The notes under the pieces: generated by a model | Database searches by the model: none | The model's input: only the letters and a program-made list of their open reading frames with translations | What the model was told of the DNA's origin: nothing | Program-made: the position numbers and the translations under genes | DNA from: JAJDTT01 sp965116695 | GTDB taxonomy: Bacteria; Acidobacteriota; UBA6911; RPQK01; JAJDTT01 | NCBI GenBank assembly: GCA_965116695.1 | Contig: OZ220706.1 | Coordinates: 1,240,001-1,304,000 of the forward strand | Length of the DNA stretch: 64,000 nucleotides | Reading direction: 5' to 3' | Shown: positions 50,918-59,949 of the stretch, one piece after another | Position numbering within the stretch: the stretch's first letter is position 1 | How the letters are laid out: each line of letters begins with the position of its first letter

Positions 50918-52177
50918 TCAAGGCTTCGAAGGTCTCGTCACTTGCCTGTAACTGGCCGACAGGCCCGTCACCTGGGGCAGGAGTTCCAACTGCTTCCGCA
51001 ACCGTTTCGTGGCCTCGGTCGTGGGACCGGCCCGTCCCACCGCCGGGTGCTCATGGAACCGGAGGAAGTTCCCCGGCTCCACGTACAGCTTGACCCCATA
51101 TTTCTGGCAGAGAGGACCGTAGTCCCTGCGAATGGCGTGCACCAGCGGGGGCAGGCCGAGCCCCGTCTCCTGGTTCTGCAGGTATCCCCAGGTGCGCTGG
51201 ACCAGTTCCGGATAGCGTGACCGGACCCGGGTGATGTGGCCCAGGACCAGGTCGTCGATGATCCCCTCTTCGATCCACTTTCGCCACTGAATCCTCATGT
51301 TGCCGAAGGGAGGACCGATGTACTCCCCCTGCTGGACGCCGATGGAAAGCTTTTGCCCTTTCGTCTTCAGGTGGGCCTTCAATTCCCTCAGAAAGAGGGT
51401 GAAGTACTCGCCCCGGAGCTCCCGCCACTTTTCAACGTCGAAGTCTTCCCGCAGGATGTCCCGCCCGTAACGGCGCTGGTACTCCTCGACGATGGGCTGA
51501 TTGAAACCGTACTGGTCCGCGTGGTCCGGCGGGAGGCCGTGGGACCGGATGCTCAGGAAGACTCCGTCGAAATCGAACCCGTCCGAAAAGGTGCGGATGA
51601 TCTTGTTGATCATGTAGTCGCGCACCTCGGGGTAGGCGTACTCCATGACGTGCCACTGGTACTGGCGTCCGTTGGGGGTCAGGCTCCGGTCGTGGACCAG
51701 GAACTGAGGGTTCGCCTTGGTGAACTTGGAGTGCCACGGCCAGAATGCCCTTCCGGTGGGCCCCATGTCGAACACGTTCACGTCGGGAGGACGCCCCTCG
51801 TCGGTGGGCGCGATCCACATGTAGACCTCGATCCCCGCCGCCTTCAGCGCATCCACAGCGGTCTTGACGAGCCCCTCCTTCCAGGCCCGCCGGGTGATCT
51901 TGATCCATTCCCGCAGATACTCGTTCTTTCCGTCTACGGTGACGTCGTGATACAGAACCACCCGGAAGTCGTCGACCCGGAACATGACCTTGTCCACCCC
52001 GTTCCGCTTCCAGTTTCGAGTTGCCTCCAGAACCTTTTCGGGAGTGTCCAACTTGAGCACGCCTTCCATTCCGTGAATCACGTCTCCCCAACTGAGGGTG
52101 AGAAATTTCTCCTTTTCCTGCCCCGCGGCAGACCCGAGCAGGCTGAGCCCCACCAGAAGCGTCGTCCAAGTTCGCAT
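50918..52177 (-). CDS. Secreted putative glycosidase-like TIM-barrel protein
   Basis: 419 residues from the ATG at 52177, with GGAGG about ten bases upstream. A signal peptide (RTWTTLLVGLSLLGSAAGQE) is followed by a barrel-like sequence: VDKVMFRVDDFRVVLYHDV, VDALKAAGIEVYMWIAPTDE, DGFDFDGVFLSIRSHG, GIIDDLVLGHITRVRSRY. The pattern is that of family 10-like or related putative glycoside hydrolases of Acidobacteriota and Planctomycetes. Acidic residues are present but I cannot name a catalytic pair. It follows a small ORF and a dehydrogenase gene on the same strand. Confidence 0.6.
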   Translation of the reverse strand: MRTWTTLLVGLSLLGSAAGQEKEKFLTLSWGDVIHGMEGVLKLDTPEKVLEATRNWKRNGVDKVMFRVDDFRVVLYHDVTVDGKNEYLREWIKITRRAWKEGLVKTAVDALKAAGIEVYMWIAPTDEGRPPDVNVFDMGPTGRAFWPWHSKFTKANPQFLVHDRSLTPNGRQYQWHVMEYAYPEVRDYMINKIIRTFSDGFDFDGVFLSIRSHGLPPDHADQYGFNQPIVEEYQRRYGRDILREDFDVEKWRELRGEYFTLFLRELKAHLKTKGQKLSIGVQQGEYIGPPFGNMRIQWRKWIEEGIIDDLVLGHITRVRSRYPELVQRTWGYLQNQETGLGLPPLVHAIRRDYGPLCQKYGVKLYVEPGNFLRFHEHPAVGRAGPTTEATKRLRKQLELLPQVTGLSASYRQVTRPSKP

Positions 52178-52209
52178 GAGTCGTTTCCTCCCCGATTCGT
52201 CTTGTTTTC

Positions 52210-52395
52210 CTATGTGCGCTGATTTTCGAAGATGCGGACGGTTCCTTGGTCGGAGTCGACCTCCAACCATTCTCCGTCACGGATCGAATTCATCTTCACC
52301 CGGAGCTCGACTCTCACCGCCGCCTTGCGATTCCGGTCCAGGAGGTCTCCGTGCTCACCGCTCAGGACGGCCTCCTGCTCCTGGGTCAACTTCAT
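52210..52395 (-). CDS. Small ORF, possible aconitase-X-derived scar
   Basis: 61 residues with a GGAG five bases before the ATG. The N-terminus MKLTQEQEAVLSGEHG resembles the start of the aconitase X (AcnX, DUF521) large subunit. The C-terminal GEWLEVDSDQGTVRI resembles the end of swivelling domains such as the AcnX small subunit. A deletion joining the first codons of a large-subunit gene to the last codons of a small-subunit gene would give this product. The similarity is from memory and short, so it could also be an unrelated small protein. It sits between two genes of the same strand. Confidence 0.35.
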   Translation of the reverse strand: MKLTQEQEAVLSGEHGDLLDRNRKAAVRVELRVKMNSIRDGEWLEVDSDQGTVRIFENQRT

Positions 52396-52408
52396 GCAGC
52401 TCCGCCCG

Positions 52409-53365
52409 TCAGTATCCCCTCGCCTTGTCGCAGACGAATTTGAGCGGTTCTCCGGCCAGGTAGCGCCTGAGGTTCTCCTTGAAGATCTCCCGGCGGCGCT
52501 GCCACATCTGGGGCGAATCGGCCGAGACGTGGGGGGAGATGATCACGTTGGGGAGGTCCCAGAGCGGACTCTCCGGGACCGGCGGCTCGGGGTCGGTGGC
52601 GTCCAGCGCGGCGCCGCCCAGGTGTCCGGAGCGAATCGCCTCGGCCAGGGCGTCCTCGTCCACGATTCCTCCGCGCGAGACCACGACCAGGTGGGCGCCC
52701 CGCTTCAAACGTGCCAGGCGGCCGGCGTCGATCAGCCCGCGCGTGGATTCCACCAGCGGGGCCGTCACCACGAACCAGTCGCTGATGGCCAGCATGTCGT
52801 CCAAGCGGCCCGAGCCCCACACCTCCCGTACCCCGGACGGGGGATCCATCGGCATCACATCGACGCCGTAGACCTCCATGTCGAATCCGGCGGCCCGTTG
52901 GGCCACGGCCTTTCCGATGTCCCCCATGGCCAGGATCCCCAGGGTCGTGCCGGCCAGCTCGGTCATGGCGCCGAAGTACTTGTTGGTGTCCCAGTTTCGC
53001 GCCCGCCGGTCCTCCACCAGATCGGGAACGCAGTGAGCAAAAGCCAGAACCATGGCCATGGCATGGTCCGACATGGCGATGACGTGGGTCTCCCGGGCGT
53101 TGGTCATGACCACGTCGCTCTCCACGAGCCCCGGCGTGCCGCTGAGAACGTGGTCGAAACCGATCCCCACAAAGTGAAACCAGCGGAGCTTGCGGGCGGC
53201 CTCGAGGGCTTCCTGGGTGATCAGGCCGAACTGGACCTCGGCGTCGGGGACCTCCCGCAACTGCTCCTCCGGCGTATAGGCGGTTCGAAATTCAATGTCC
53301 GGGAAGCACTCCCTCAAGTCCTCGACGAATCCCGGTCCGATCCGGTGGGCGATGACGACTTTCAT
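52409..53365 (-). CDS. D-isomer-specific 2-hydroxyacid dehydrogenase family protein
   Basis: 318 residues. The nucleotide-binding domain has GTTLGILAMGDIGKAVAQRA (GxGxxG-like with Met), followed by MEVYGVDVM. Catalytic-region motifs are VVVSRGGIVDEDALAEAI (Arg of the triad), ALDATDPEPPVPESPLWDLP (Glu or Asp) and NVIISPHVSADSP (His). These enzymes interconvert 2-oxoacids and D-2-hydroxyacids using NAD(P). It starts 33 bases after the S9 peptidase stop. The substrate is unknown. Confidence 0.88.
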   Translation of the reverse strand: MKVVIAHRIGPGFVEDLRECFPDIEFRTAYTPEEQLREVPDAEVQFGLITQEALEAARKLRWFHFVGIGFDHVLSGTPGLVESDVVMTNARETHVIAMSDHAMAMVLAFAHCVPDLVEDRRARNWDTNKYFGAMTELAGTTLGILAMGDIGKAVAQRAAGFDMEVYGVDVMPMDPPSGVREVWGSGRLDDMLAISDWFVVTAPLVESTRGLIDAGRLARLKRGAHLVVVSRGGIVDEDALAEAIRSGHLGGAALDATDPEPPVPESPLWDLPNVIISPHVSADSPQMWQRRREIFKENLRRYLAGEPLKFVCDKARGY

Positions 53366-53398
53366 GACCTCAATTGCTCCTTTGCCTGAGATTGGTCT

Positions 53399-55471
53399 TC
53401 ACGGGCGGCCTCCACCCCGGGCGTCTCCGGCAGCGACGCGGTACTTCTCGAACCAGGCCAGGATATAGCTGACCTTGGCCACCAGGTGGCTGGGACGCTG
53501 GGCGATGCCGTGGGCGGCCTCGGGAATCCGCACCATGGCCGTGTCCACCTTGCGCAACTTGAGCGCCTGATAGTACTGCTCCGTCTCGGAGATGGGCGTC
53601 CTCAGGTCCGACTCTCCCGTGAGGAGCATGGTCGGCGTCGTGACGTTGCCCACCAACGAGAGGGGTGAGTACTTCCAATAGGTCTCATAGTCCTCCCAGA
53701 CCGGGCCCGGCATCCAGTATTTGCTGAAGGCGACGTAGATGTCGCTGGTGCCGCCCATGCTGATCCAGTTGATGACCGGCTTGGAGGCGACCGCCGCCCG
53801 GAACCGGTCCGTCTTGCCCACGATCCAGGCCGTCAGGACCCCTCCCCCCGAACCTCCGGTGACGAACAGGTTTTCCGGGTCCACGTAGCCGCGCCCCAGC
53901 ACGTCGTCCACGCCCGCCATCAGATCGTCGTAGTCCTGGCTCGGATAGTTCTGGTGGATGAGGTTGGCGAACTCGGCCCCGTAGCCGGTGCTGCCCCGGG
54001 GATTCGTGTAGAGCACCACATAGCCGGCCGACGCCATCAACTGGAGCTCGACGCTGAAATAGGGGCCGTAATAGGCGTAGGGACCTCCGTGGATTTCCAA
54101 AATCAGGGGATACTTCCGGGACGGGTCGAAATCGGGAGGTTTGATGATCCAGCCGTCGATGGGACGGCCGTCCACCGGCGAAGCGTAGCGGATCGGCTCC
54201 ACCGGGCCCAGCGCCTTGTGGGTCAGCAGGTCCTGGTTCAGGCGGGTCAGGCGGCGGGCTTCACCCGCGGCCGGGGCGAAGCCCACGTCCGGGGGCCTCC
54301 GGGTCGACGAGGACGTGTAGAGGACTCCGTTCCTTCCCGCCCGATAGGCTCCCGCCCCGTACGGCCGGCCCAGGGAGAGGCCGCCCGCATCCGCCACCAC
54401 GGGATTGATCTCGCCGTCGAGACCGACCAGGGCCACTCGGGTCGAACCCTCGTCGCCGTACAGAACGTAGATTCCCTCACCGTCCGGATGCCACTGGGGA
54501 CTGGAGACCGACCGGTCCAGACCCTGGGTCAGCGGGCGCGTGTTTTCTCCGTTCCGATCCATGACGTAGAGGACCCGGTTGGCATAGCTCAATCCCCGGT
54601 CGTCATAACCCGTATAGGCAATGGTCTTGCCGTCCGGAGAAACGGCGGGGTCCGAGTCGGGGCCCTTTCTGCCGGTCAGGGTCCTGATCTCACCCGTCAG
54701 CGACACCTCATGGATCTCCGACTCCCGGGGCTCGTACTCCCACCCGGGAGAGCGATTGGAACTGATCAGGATCCCCTTGCTCTCGGGCAACCAGACCGGC
54801 GGACCCGAGTCGAATTCTCCCCGCGTCAGTTGCCGGGGCGTGCCCCCGTCATCGTCCAGGAGAAAAAGCTGGACATTGCCCTCCTCCAGCAATCCCTGGC
54901 CGTCCCGGCGATACCGGACGCTCCGGATCTCCCGGGGCAGTGGGGCCCATTGGGCGCCTTCGGGCGGGGACGGCAACTGCACCATCGGCTGCCGTTTCCG
55001 GGGCACGAACTGGGTGAAGGCGATCCATTTCCCATCTGGGGACCAAGCCGGGTTCGAAGGGGCCCGCGTGAGGCGAGTCAGCCGCGCGGTCTGCCGCGTG
55101 TCCATCCACATGACGTAGAGTTGCGGACTTCCCTCGGCGTCGGAGACGTAAAGCAGCCGCCGCCCGTCGGATGAGAGCCGGGGGGAGGAGTACCGGGCTT
55201 CGCCGGACAAGAGCGGGCGATGCCGGCTTCCATCCAGGTCGACGGTCCAGACGCTGCTCCGGCGCCGATCCGTCATCACGTCCATGGAGTTGCGCATGTA
55301 GATCACGCGTCCGCCGCCGGGCGTGAAGCGGGGATCGGAAGCCCATTCCAGTTCGAACACGTCCTTTGGCTCGAATCGCTCCAGTTCCCCGGCCGGGAGC
55401 CGCATGGGAAGGAACGAAACCAGCCAGACGAAGAAACCGGCAATCAGAAGGAGCGACCGAAGCATGACCAT
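53399..55471 (-). CDS. S9 family prolyl oligopeptidase / dipeptidyl peptidase
   Basis: 690 residues from the ATG at 55471; further upstream ATGs extend into non-conserved sequence with a purine-rich tract. A signal peptide (RSLLLIAGFFVWLVSFLP) precedes a beta-propeller (blades with SPRLSSDGRRLLYVSDA, NPAWSPDGKWIAFTQ, DPAVSPDGKTIAYTG). The C-terminal alpha/beta hydrolase domain follows (PLILEIHGGPYAYYGPYF). The nucleophile lies in GGSGGGVLTAW, the acid in GESDLRTPISE and the His in EAAHGIAQ. It cleaves peptides, probably in the periplasm. Confidence 0.92.
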   Translation of the reverse strand: MVMLRSLLLIAGFFVWLVSFLPMRLPAGELERFEPKDVFELEWASDPRFTPGGGRVIYMRNSMDVMTDRRRSSVWTVDLDGSRHRPLLSGEARYSSPRLSSDGRRLLYVSDAEGSPQLYVMWMDTRQTARLTRLTRAPSNPAWSPDGKWIAFTQFVPRKRQPMVQLPSPPEGAQWAPLPREIRSVRYRRDGQGLLEEGNVQLFLLDDDGGTPRQLTRGEFDSGPPVWLPESKGILISSNRSPGWEYEPRESEIHEVSLTGEIRTLTGRKGPDSDPAVSPDGKTIAYTGYDDRGLSYANRVLYVMDRNGENTRPLTQGLDRSVSSPQWHPDGEGIYVLYGDEGSTRVALVGLDGEINPVVADAGGLSLGRPYGAGAYRAGRNGVLYTSSSTRRPPDVGFAPAAGEARRLTRLNQDLLTHKALGPVEPIRYASPVDGRPIDGWIIKPPDFDPSRKYPLILEIHGGPYAYYGPYFSVELQLMASAGYVVLYTNPRGSTGYGAEFANLIHQNYPSQDYDDLMAGVDDVLGRGYVDPENLFVTGGSGGGVLTAWIVGKTDRFRAAVASKPVINWISMGGTSDIYVAFSKYWMPGPVWEDYETYWKYSPLSLVGNVTTPTMLLTGESDLRTPISETEQYYQALKLRKVDTAMVRIPEAAHGIAQRPSHLVAKVSYILAWFEKYRVAAGDARGGGRP

Positions 55472-55533
55472 TTCCGCACCCTTGTCCGCGCCTTTCGGCG
55501 CCGTTTCATGAACCGCTATCATTCTGCCACAAG

Positions 55534-55599
55534 GCCGGAGAGGAAAAAGAAAAGTGAGGAAATAGAAAAGAGGAGTGAGAAAAGAGAGAAGAGAGAAGA
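55534..55599. repeat. Polypurine tract
   Basis: 66 bases are almost entirely A and G on the plus strand (GAGGAAAAAGAAAAGTGAGG and following), with only a few interruptions. A shorter pyrimidine-rich stretch with similar words (CTCTTTCCTCTTTCC) lies at 55710-55738 in the same 298-base gap. The rest of the gap shows no gene. Confidence 0.5.
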
Positions 55600-55769
55600 C
55601 CACGTGTCGGTTGCCTGCGAGGTAGTCGGTCTGACTCAAATCGTGCTGCTGCGGGAATCCTCCAAGCTTCGCAGATCGTACTCTTCACCGCGGCACTATC
55701 AACGCCCTCTCCACTCTTTCCTCTTTCCTGTCCGTTGCCGGTACCCGGGCCTTGGTGTAACTTGTGCCC

Positions 55770-56819
55770 ATGATTCGCACAATCGAGTGGACCGACGAGG
55801 GCGTGGTCATGATCGACCAGCGCCTGCTCCCGACCCGGGAGATCTACAACACCTACACCACCGTAGAAGGAGTGGCCGAGGCCATCCGGAGCATGGTGAT
55901 CCGGGGCGCTCCGGCCATCGGCGTGGCCACCGCCATGGGCCTGGCGTTGGGGGTGAAGAACCTGACCTCCGGCGAGGACCTGGAATCGGAATGGCAGAAG
56001 ATCTGCGAGACCATCCGGGTCACCCGGCCCACCGCCCGGAACCTCTTCTGGGCCATCGAACGGATGGACCGGGTGTTCCGGGCCCACAGCGGTTCGCTGT
56101 CCGAGGTTCAGGACGCCCTGGTGCGGGAAGCGCAGGAAATGCACGGGGAGGACATCGAGATCAACCGGCGCATCGGCCGCCACGGCCAACAGTTGCTCTC
56201 GCAGGGCTCGACGGTCCTGACCCACTGCAACGCCGGCGCACTGGCTACGGCCGGATACGGAACGGCTTTGGGCGTCATTCGGGCGGCCGTCGAGGCGGGA
56301 AAGGGCATCCAGGTCTTCGCCGACGAGACCCGGCCTTTTCTCCAGGGCGCCCGCCTCACCTCGTGGGAAATGGTCCGGGAGAACATTCCCTGCACCCTCA
56401 TCACCGACAACATGGCGGGTTACTTCATGCAGTCGGGCCGAATCCAGGCCGTGGTGGTGGGCGCCGACCGGATCGCCGCAAACGGCGACATCGCCAACAA
56501 GATCGGCACCTACGGCGTCGCCGTGCTGGCCAAGGAGCACGGGATCCCCTTCTACGTGGCGGCTCCCCTGTCTACCATCGACCTGGGGACACCCACAGGC
56601 GCCCAGATTCCCATCGAGCAGCGGGACATCGCCGAGATCACCCAAATGGCCGGGCAGGACCTGGCTCCCGAGACCGTCCAGGTGGCCAATCCCGCCTTCG
56701 ATATCACGCCCAACCGCCTGGTCGCCGGCATCATCACCGAGGAGGGGGTCGCCCGGGCACCCTACGTCGAGTCGTTGGCCGGCCTCTACCGGATTGCCAG
56801 TGAACGTTCTGGGAATTGA
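55770..56819 (+). CDS. mtnA: S-methyl-5-thioribose-1-phosphate isomerase
   Basis: 349 residues from the ATG at 55770 (MIRTIEWTDEGVVMIDQ); the GTG at 55764 is weaker. Family motifs are SMVIRGAPAIGVATAMGLAL, the catalytic Cys in LTHCNAGALATAGYGTALGV and the catalytic Asp in GADRIAANGDIANKIGTYG. The enzyme isomerises 5-methylthioribose-1-phosphate to the ribulose form in methionine salvage. The next gene, tsaD, starts inside its 3' end, so the two are co-transcribed. Confidence 0.95.
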   Translation: MIRTIEWTDEGVVMIDQRLLPTREIYNTYTTVEGVAEAIRSMVIRGAPAIGVATAMGLALGVKNLTSGEDLESEWQKICETIRVTRPTARNLFWAIERMDRVFRAHSGSLSEVQDALVREAQEMHGEDIEINRRIGRHGQQLLSQGSTVLTHCNAGALATAGYGTALGVIRAAVEAGKGIQVFADETRPFLQGARLTSWEMVRENIPCTLITDNMAGYFMQSGRIQAVVVGADRIAANGDIANKIGTYGVAVLAKEHGIPFYVAAPLSTIDLGTPTGAQIPIEQRDIAEITQMAGQDLAPETVQVANPAFDITPNRLVAGIITEEGVARAPYVESLAGLYRIASERSGN

Positions 56820-57840
56820 GACCAGTTGCGACGAGACCGCGGCGGCGCTGGTCGAAGGCGGACGGCGCATCCTCTCCAACGTGGTGGCCTCCCAGGTGGA
56901 CGTCCACTCCGTCTACGGCGGCGTGGTTCCGGAGTTGGCCAGCCGGGAACACGCGTCCAACATCAACCATGTCGTCGATCTCTGTCTGGAACAGGCGTGG
57001 AACGGCGAGCCGGCCTGGGATCGCGTGGATGGCGTCGCGGTGACCCGGGGCCCGGGACTGGTGGGAGCCCTGCTGGTGGGAATGGCCTACGCCAAGGCTC
57101 TGGCCTTCGCGCTGGAGGTCCCCATGGTGGGGGTCAACCACCTGGAAGGGCACATTCGATCGGTCCCCTTGGAGCATCCGGAGGCGGAGTTGCCCGCCCT
57201 GGCCCTGGTGGTGTCGGGTGGGCACACGAGCCTTTTTTGCCTGGACGATGAGCATTCCTGCCGGGAACTCTCCCGGACCCGCGACGACGCCGCCGGCGAA
57301 GCCCTGGACAAGCTCTCCAAGGGTCTGGGCCTGGGATATCCCGGGGGTCCCGTCATCGATCGGCTGGCCCCGCTGGGCAACCCGAAAGCGGTGCGGTTCT
57401 CGCTTCCCAGGACCAAGGGCGCCGAGCTGGACTTCAGTTTCAGCGGAATCAAGACGGCGGCCCTTCGCCATTGCCGGTTGCAGGGGATCCAACCGGTCGA
57501 GCCCGAATCCGCGAAGTCTCCGACAACGATCCCGAAGGCGGTGCTGGACCTGGTGGCCAGCTACCAGAAGCGTGTCGTGGACCAACTTCTGGACCGGCTC
57601 GAGAAGGCCTGGAAACGACACGACGTGCGGTCCATCCAGATCTCGGGCGGCGTCTCCGCCAACAGCGAGCTCCGCCGCCGGGCGGCGGACCATTTCCGGG
57701 ACCGCGCTCCCGTCTACTTTCCTTCCCTCCTTCTTTCCACCGACAACGCGGCCATGATCGCCGCCACCGGGCACCGGCGGCTCGCCGCGGGAGAGAGGGA
57801 CTCGTGGGACCTGACCGCCGAACCCAACCTGCCCCTCTGA
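56800..57840 (+). CDS. tsaD: tRNA N6-threonylcarbamoyladenosine transferase subunit TsaD
   Basis: 346 residues from the GTG at 56800, 20 bases inside mtnA. The N-terminus NVLGIETSCDETAAALVEGG is the family ATP-binding start. GVNHLEGHI contains the two metal-binding His residues, and PALALVVSGGHTSLF, RTRDDAAGEALDKLSKGLGL and LDFSFSGIKTA follow. TsaD transfers threonylcarbamoyl to A37 of ANN-decoding tRNAs with TsaB and TsaE, which are not in the window. A weak GAGCG/CGCTC hairpin lies downstream near 57868-57890. Confidence 0.95.
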   Translation: MNVLGIETSCDETAAALVEGGRRILSNVVASQVDVHSVYGGVVPELASREHASNINHVVDLCLEQAWNGEPAWDRVDGVAVTRGPGLVGALLVGMAYAKALAFALEVPMVGVNHLEGHIRSVPLEHPEAELPALALVVSGGHTSLFCLDDEHSCRELSRTRDDAAGEALDKLSKGLGLGYPGGPVIDRLAPLGNPKAVRFSLPRTKGAELDFSFSGIKTAALRHCRLQGIQPVEPESAKSPTTIPKAVLDLVASYQKRVVDQLLDRLEKAWKRHDVRSIQISGGVSANSELRRRAADHFRDRAPVYFPSLLLSTDNAAMIAATGHRRLAAGERDSWDLTAEPNLPL

Positions 57841-57987
57841 TCCCCGTTTCCCAGCCGCGCACGCTGAAGAGCGTTTTCGTGTTTTCGCTCCCGTGGTCGT
57901 TTGATTGACTGATGCATTCCTCCTCACGGGAATCATCGGCTTCGCCTCTCAAGATGGGCGGACGAGGCCGCATGACCGGAAAAGGCT

Positions 57988-58257
57988 ATGGACCAGGACT
58001 ACCGAAACGTCGTTGAGCAGTTGACCGAAACCCGGCGCCATTTCGACGTGGTGGGCGAATCCTTACGGGACGAGATCCAGATCGTGGCCGAAGGAGAGAT
58101 GAACCTGGAAAAGGGCCTCGGCGGAATTCGTCAGGAAATGACGGTGGAACTCTCCCAGGTCAAGGCCATGCTGCGGCTGTCCCACGCCGACCTGAAGCAC
58201 CGGATCGCCTGCCTGGAAAGGACCGTGGAGGCTTTGCTCCGGGATTCGAGCCCCTGA
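57988..58257 (+). CDS. Small coiled-coil hypothetical protein
   Basis: 89 residues, highly charged and helical, with heptad-like segments (ETRRHFDVVGESLRDEIQIV, QEMTVELSQVKAMLRLSHAD, LKHRIACLERTVEALL). An AAGG lies a few bases before the ATG. No family is recognised; it may be a small regulatory or cell-envelope coiled coil. It follows tsaD after 147 bases. The gap from its stop to 58362 contains part of a dispersed repeat. Confidence 0.5.
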   Translation: MDQDYRNVVEQLTETRRHFDVVGESLRDEIQIVAEGEMNLEKGLGGIRQEMTVELSQVKAMLRLSHADLKHRIACLERTVEALLRDSSP

Positions 58258-58338
58258 TCCGGAGGAGCGGCGAAATCCTTGTCGCCGACACCGGGTGGAG
58301 CGGCGGCCCGCCGGGTTGGGTTGAGGCGCGGAACAAAG

Positions 58339-58371
58339 AGGGGGCCCACACAAGGGGCGCCCCTACGGGCC
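58339..58371. repeat. Dispersed repeat, family B copy
   Basis: AGGGGCGCCCCT (58353-58364) forms a perfect palindrome within a GGGGGCCCAC...CTACGGGCC block that overlaps the stop codon of the serine hydrolase gene on the minus strand. It resembles the hairpin at 2098-2124. Confidence 0.45.
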
Positions 58372-59898
58372 GATGGCGGCCAGGATCCCCTCCAGCGCCC
58401 GGTTCACCGCGGCCTTGCTGTAGGCCTCCAGAGAGTCGTCATAGTCGGTGAGCCGCGCCAGCACCAGATCGCGGGATGGAATCACCACAGTGCTCTGTCC
58501 GCCGGCCCCGGCCGCGTAGTAGGCGTCCTCGGGCGCTGCCCAGTTTCGCTTGGTGTTGACCCACCACATGCCCCCGTACCGGGCCACGCTCTCGCCCCGG
58601 TTCTCCTCGTTCTTCCAGGCCGGGGCCGGCGTCTGCACGAAGTCGACGAACTCCTCGGAGAGGAGCCGCTCCCCTTGCCACATTCCGCGCTGCAGATAGA
58701 GAAGGCCGATCCGGGCCCAATCCCGCGGCGTTCCATGCTCATAGCCCGACAGCACGAAGTTGCCGTGGGGGTCGGTGTCCAGGACCATGCGCCGGATTCC
58801 GATCTTGTCGAAGAGCTCCCGCTGGGGGTAGGTCAGATACTCCTGGCCCTGCTCCTGGACGATCCGCTTGACGATGTAGCCCAGGGTCAGGGGATCGCAG
58901 TTGCGGTAGCGGCCCACCGTGTTGGGCGGGAACTGGAGGGGGCGGCTCACCACGTAGCGAAAAACGTCGATGGCGCCCACGTAAGGGTAGTAGTGATCCG
59001 GATATTGGGGACCCACCTCCGAGCGCCCTTCCGGACTCTTCACCAGCCTCTCGTAGAGCGTGAACTCGAGTCCGCTGGACATTCGCATCAGGTCGGCGAT
59101 GGTGATCCTGGACCGTTCATCGCCGGGACCCTGCCACTCGGGGACGGGAGCCGGGTCGTCCAGCTTCAGCAGGCCCTCCTGCTCAAGGCGCCCGATGAGC
59201 GTTCCGGTCAGGCTCTTGCCCTGGGACCAGCTCTCCATCAGCGTGTCCTTGGTGACGCCTTCGGCGTAGCGCTCGGCCACGAGCCGTCCCTTGTAGACCA
59301 CCACCAGCCCGGCGGTTCGGGACGGCGGCTCGAAGGCCAACTCCACCGCGGCCTTCAGCTTCTCCCCGTCCACTTCGGCGGGCAGCGGTTCGTCCGGCAG
59401 GAGGTCGCCCATGGGCCAGGCCTGGGTTTCCGCATCGGGAAGAGAGGTCCGAACGGGAACCGGATCGAAATAGATGCCGTCGTGGTCCTCGGGATGGATG
59501 ATGCAACCCTGATCGCCGTAGAGCCTGGCCGTCCGCGTGAGGGTGCCGCGCAAAGTGGCCCGCACCAGGCGGTTCTCATGGTCGATGGATTCGGTGACCT
59601 GGGCCATGTCCTCGGCCGGGAGGCGCACCAGCGCCCGCGTGACTCTCCGGCTGTGTTCGATGGCCGCGCCGTCTTCCATTTCCGAGACGAAGACCGACGA
59701 GCAGAGCAGCTTGGCGTAACCCGCCACGCCCAGGCTGCCGATGTCCTGGTCCTTGGCTAACGGAATGGGTTTGGCGCCAGCGTCTCCGCCGGCGCCGGTG
59801 CAGGAGGCGCCGGGAACCAGGCCAACCGCCAACAGCAAAAGGACCGAACTCATAGCGAGAAAGGAACGCCACGGGAGCTTGAGATTCTGCTCAGACAT
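58363..59898 (-). CDS. Serine hydrolase (class C beta-lactamase-like), copy 2
   Basis: 511 residues with a signal peptide (SFLAMSSVLLLLAVGLVPGA). It has the same N-terminal extension as the 38631 copy (AGYAKLLCSSVFVS, YGDQGCIIHPEDHDGIYFDP). The hydrolase domain has SxxK in ESWSQGKSLTGTLIG, YRNCDPLTLGYIV and a GAGGQSTVVIPSRDLVLARL end. It is a penicillin-binding-protein-like esterase or peptidase, probably periplasmic. The two genes are clear paralogues about 20 kb apart on the same strand. Confidence 0.85.
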   Translation of the reverse strand: MSEQNLKLPWRSFLAMSSVLLLLAVGLVPGASCTGAGGDAGAKPIPLAKDQDIGSLGVAGYAKLLCSSVFVSEMEDGAAIEHSRRVTRALVRLPAEDMAQVTESIDHENRLVRATLRGTLTRTARLYGDQGCIIHPEDHDGIYFDPVPVRTSLPDAETQAWPMGDLLPDEPLPAEVDGEKLKAAVELAFEPPSRTAGLVVVYKGRLVAERYAEGVTKDTLMESWSQGKSLTGTLIGRLEQEGLLKLDDPAPVPEWQGPGDERSRITIADLMRMSSGLEFTLYERLVKSPEGRSEVGPQYPDHYYPYVGAIDVFRYVVSRPLQFPPNTVGRYRNCDPLTLGYIVKRIVQEQGQEYLTYPQRELFDKIGIRRMVLDTDPHGNFVLSGYEHGTPRDWARIGLLYLQRGMWQGERLLSEEFVDFVQTPAPAWKNEENRGESVARYGGMWWVNTKRNWAAPEDAYYAAGAGGQSTVVIPSRDLVLARLTDYDDSLEAYSKAAVNRALEGILAAIGP

Positions 59899-59949
59899 GC
59901 GGTGAAGTCTACTACGGCGCTGGCGCTCAAGTCCTGATGAGTCGCCGAG

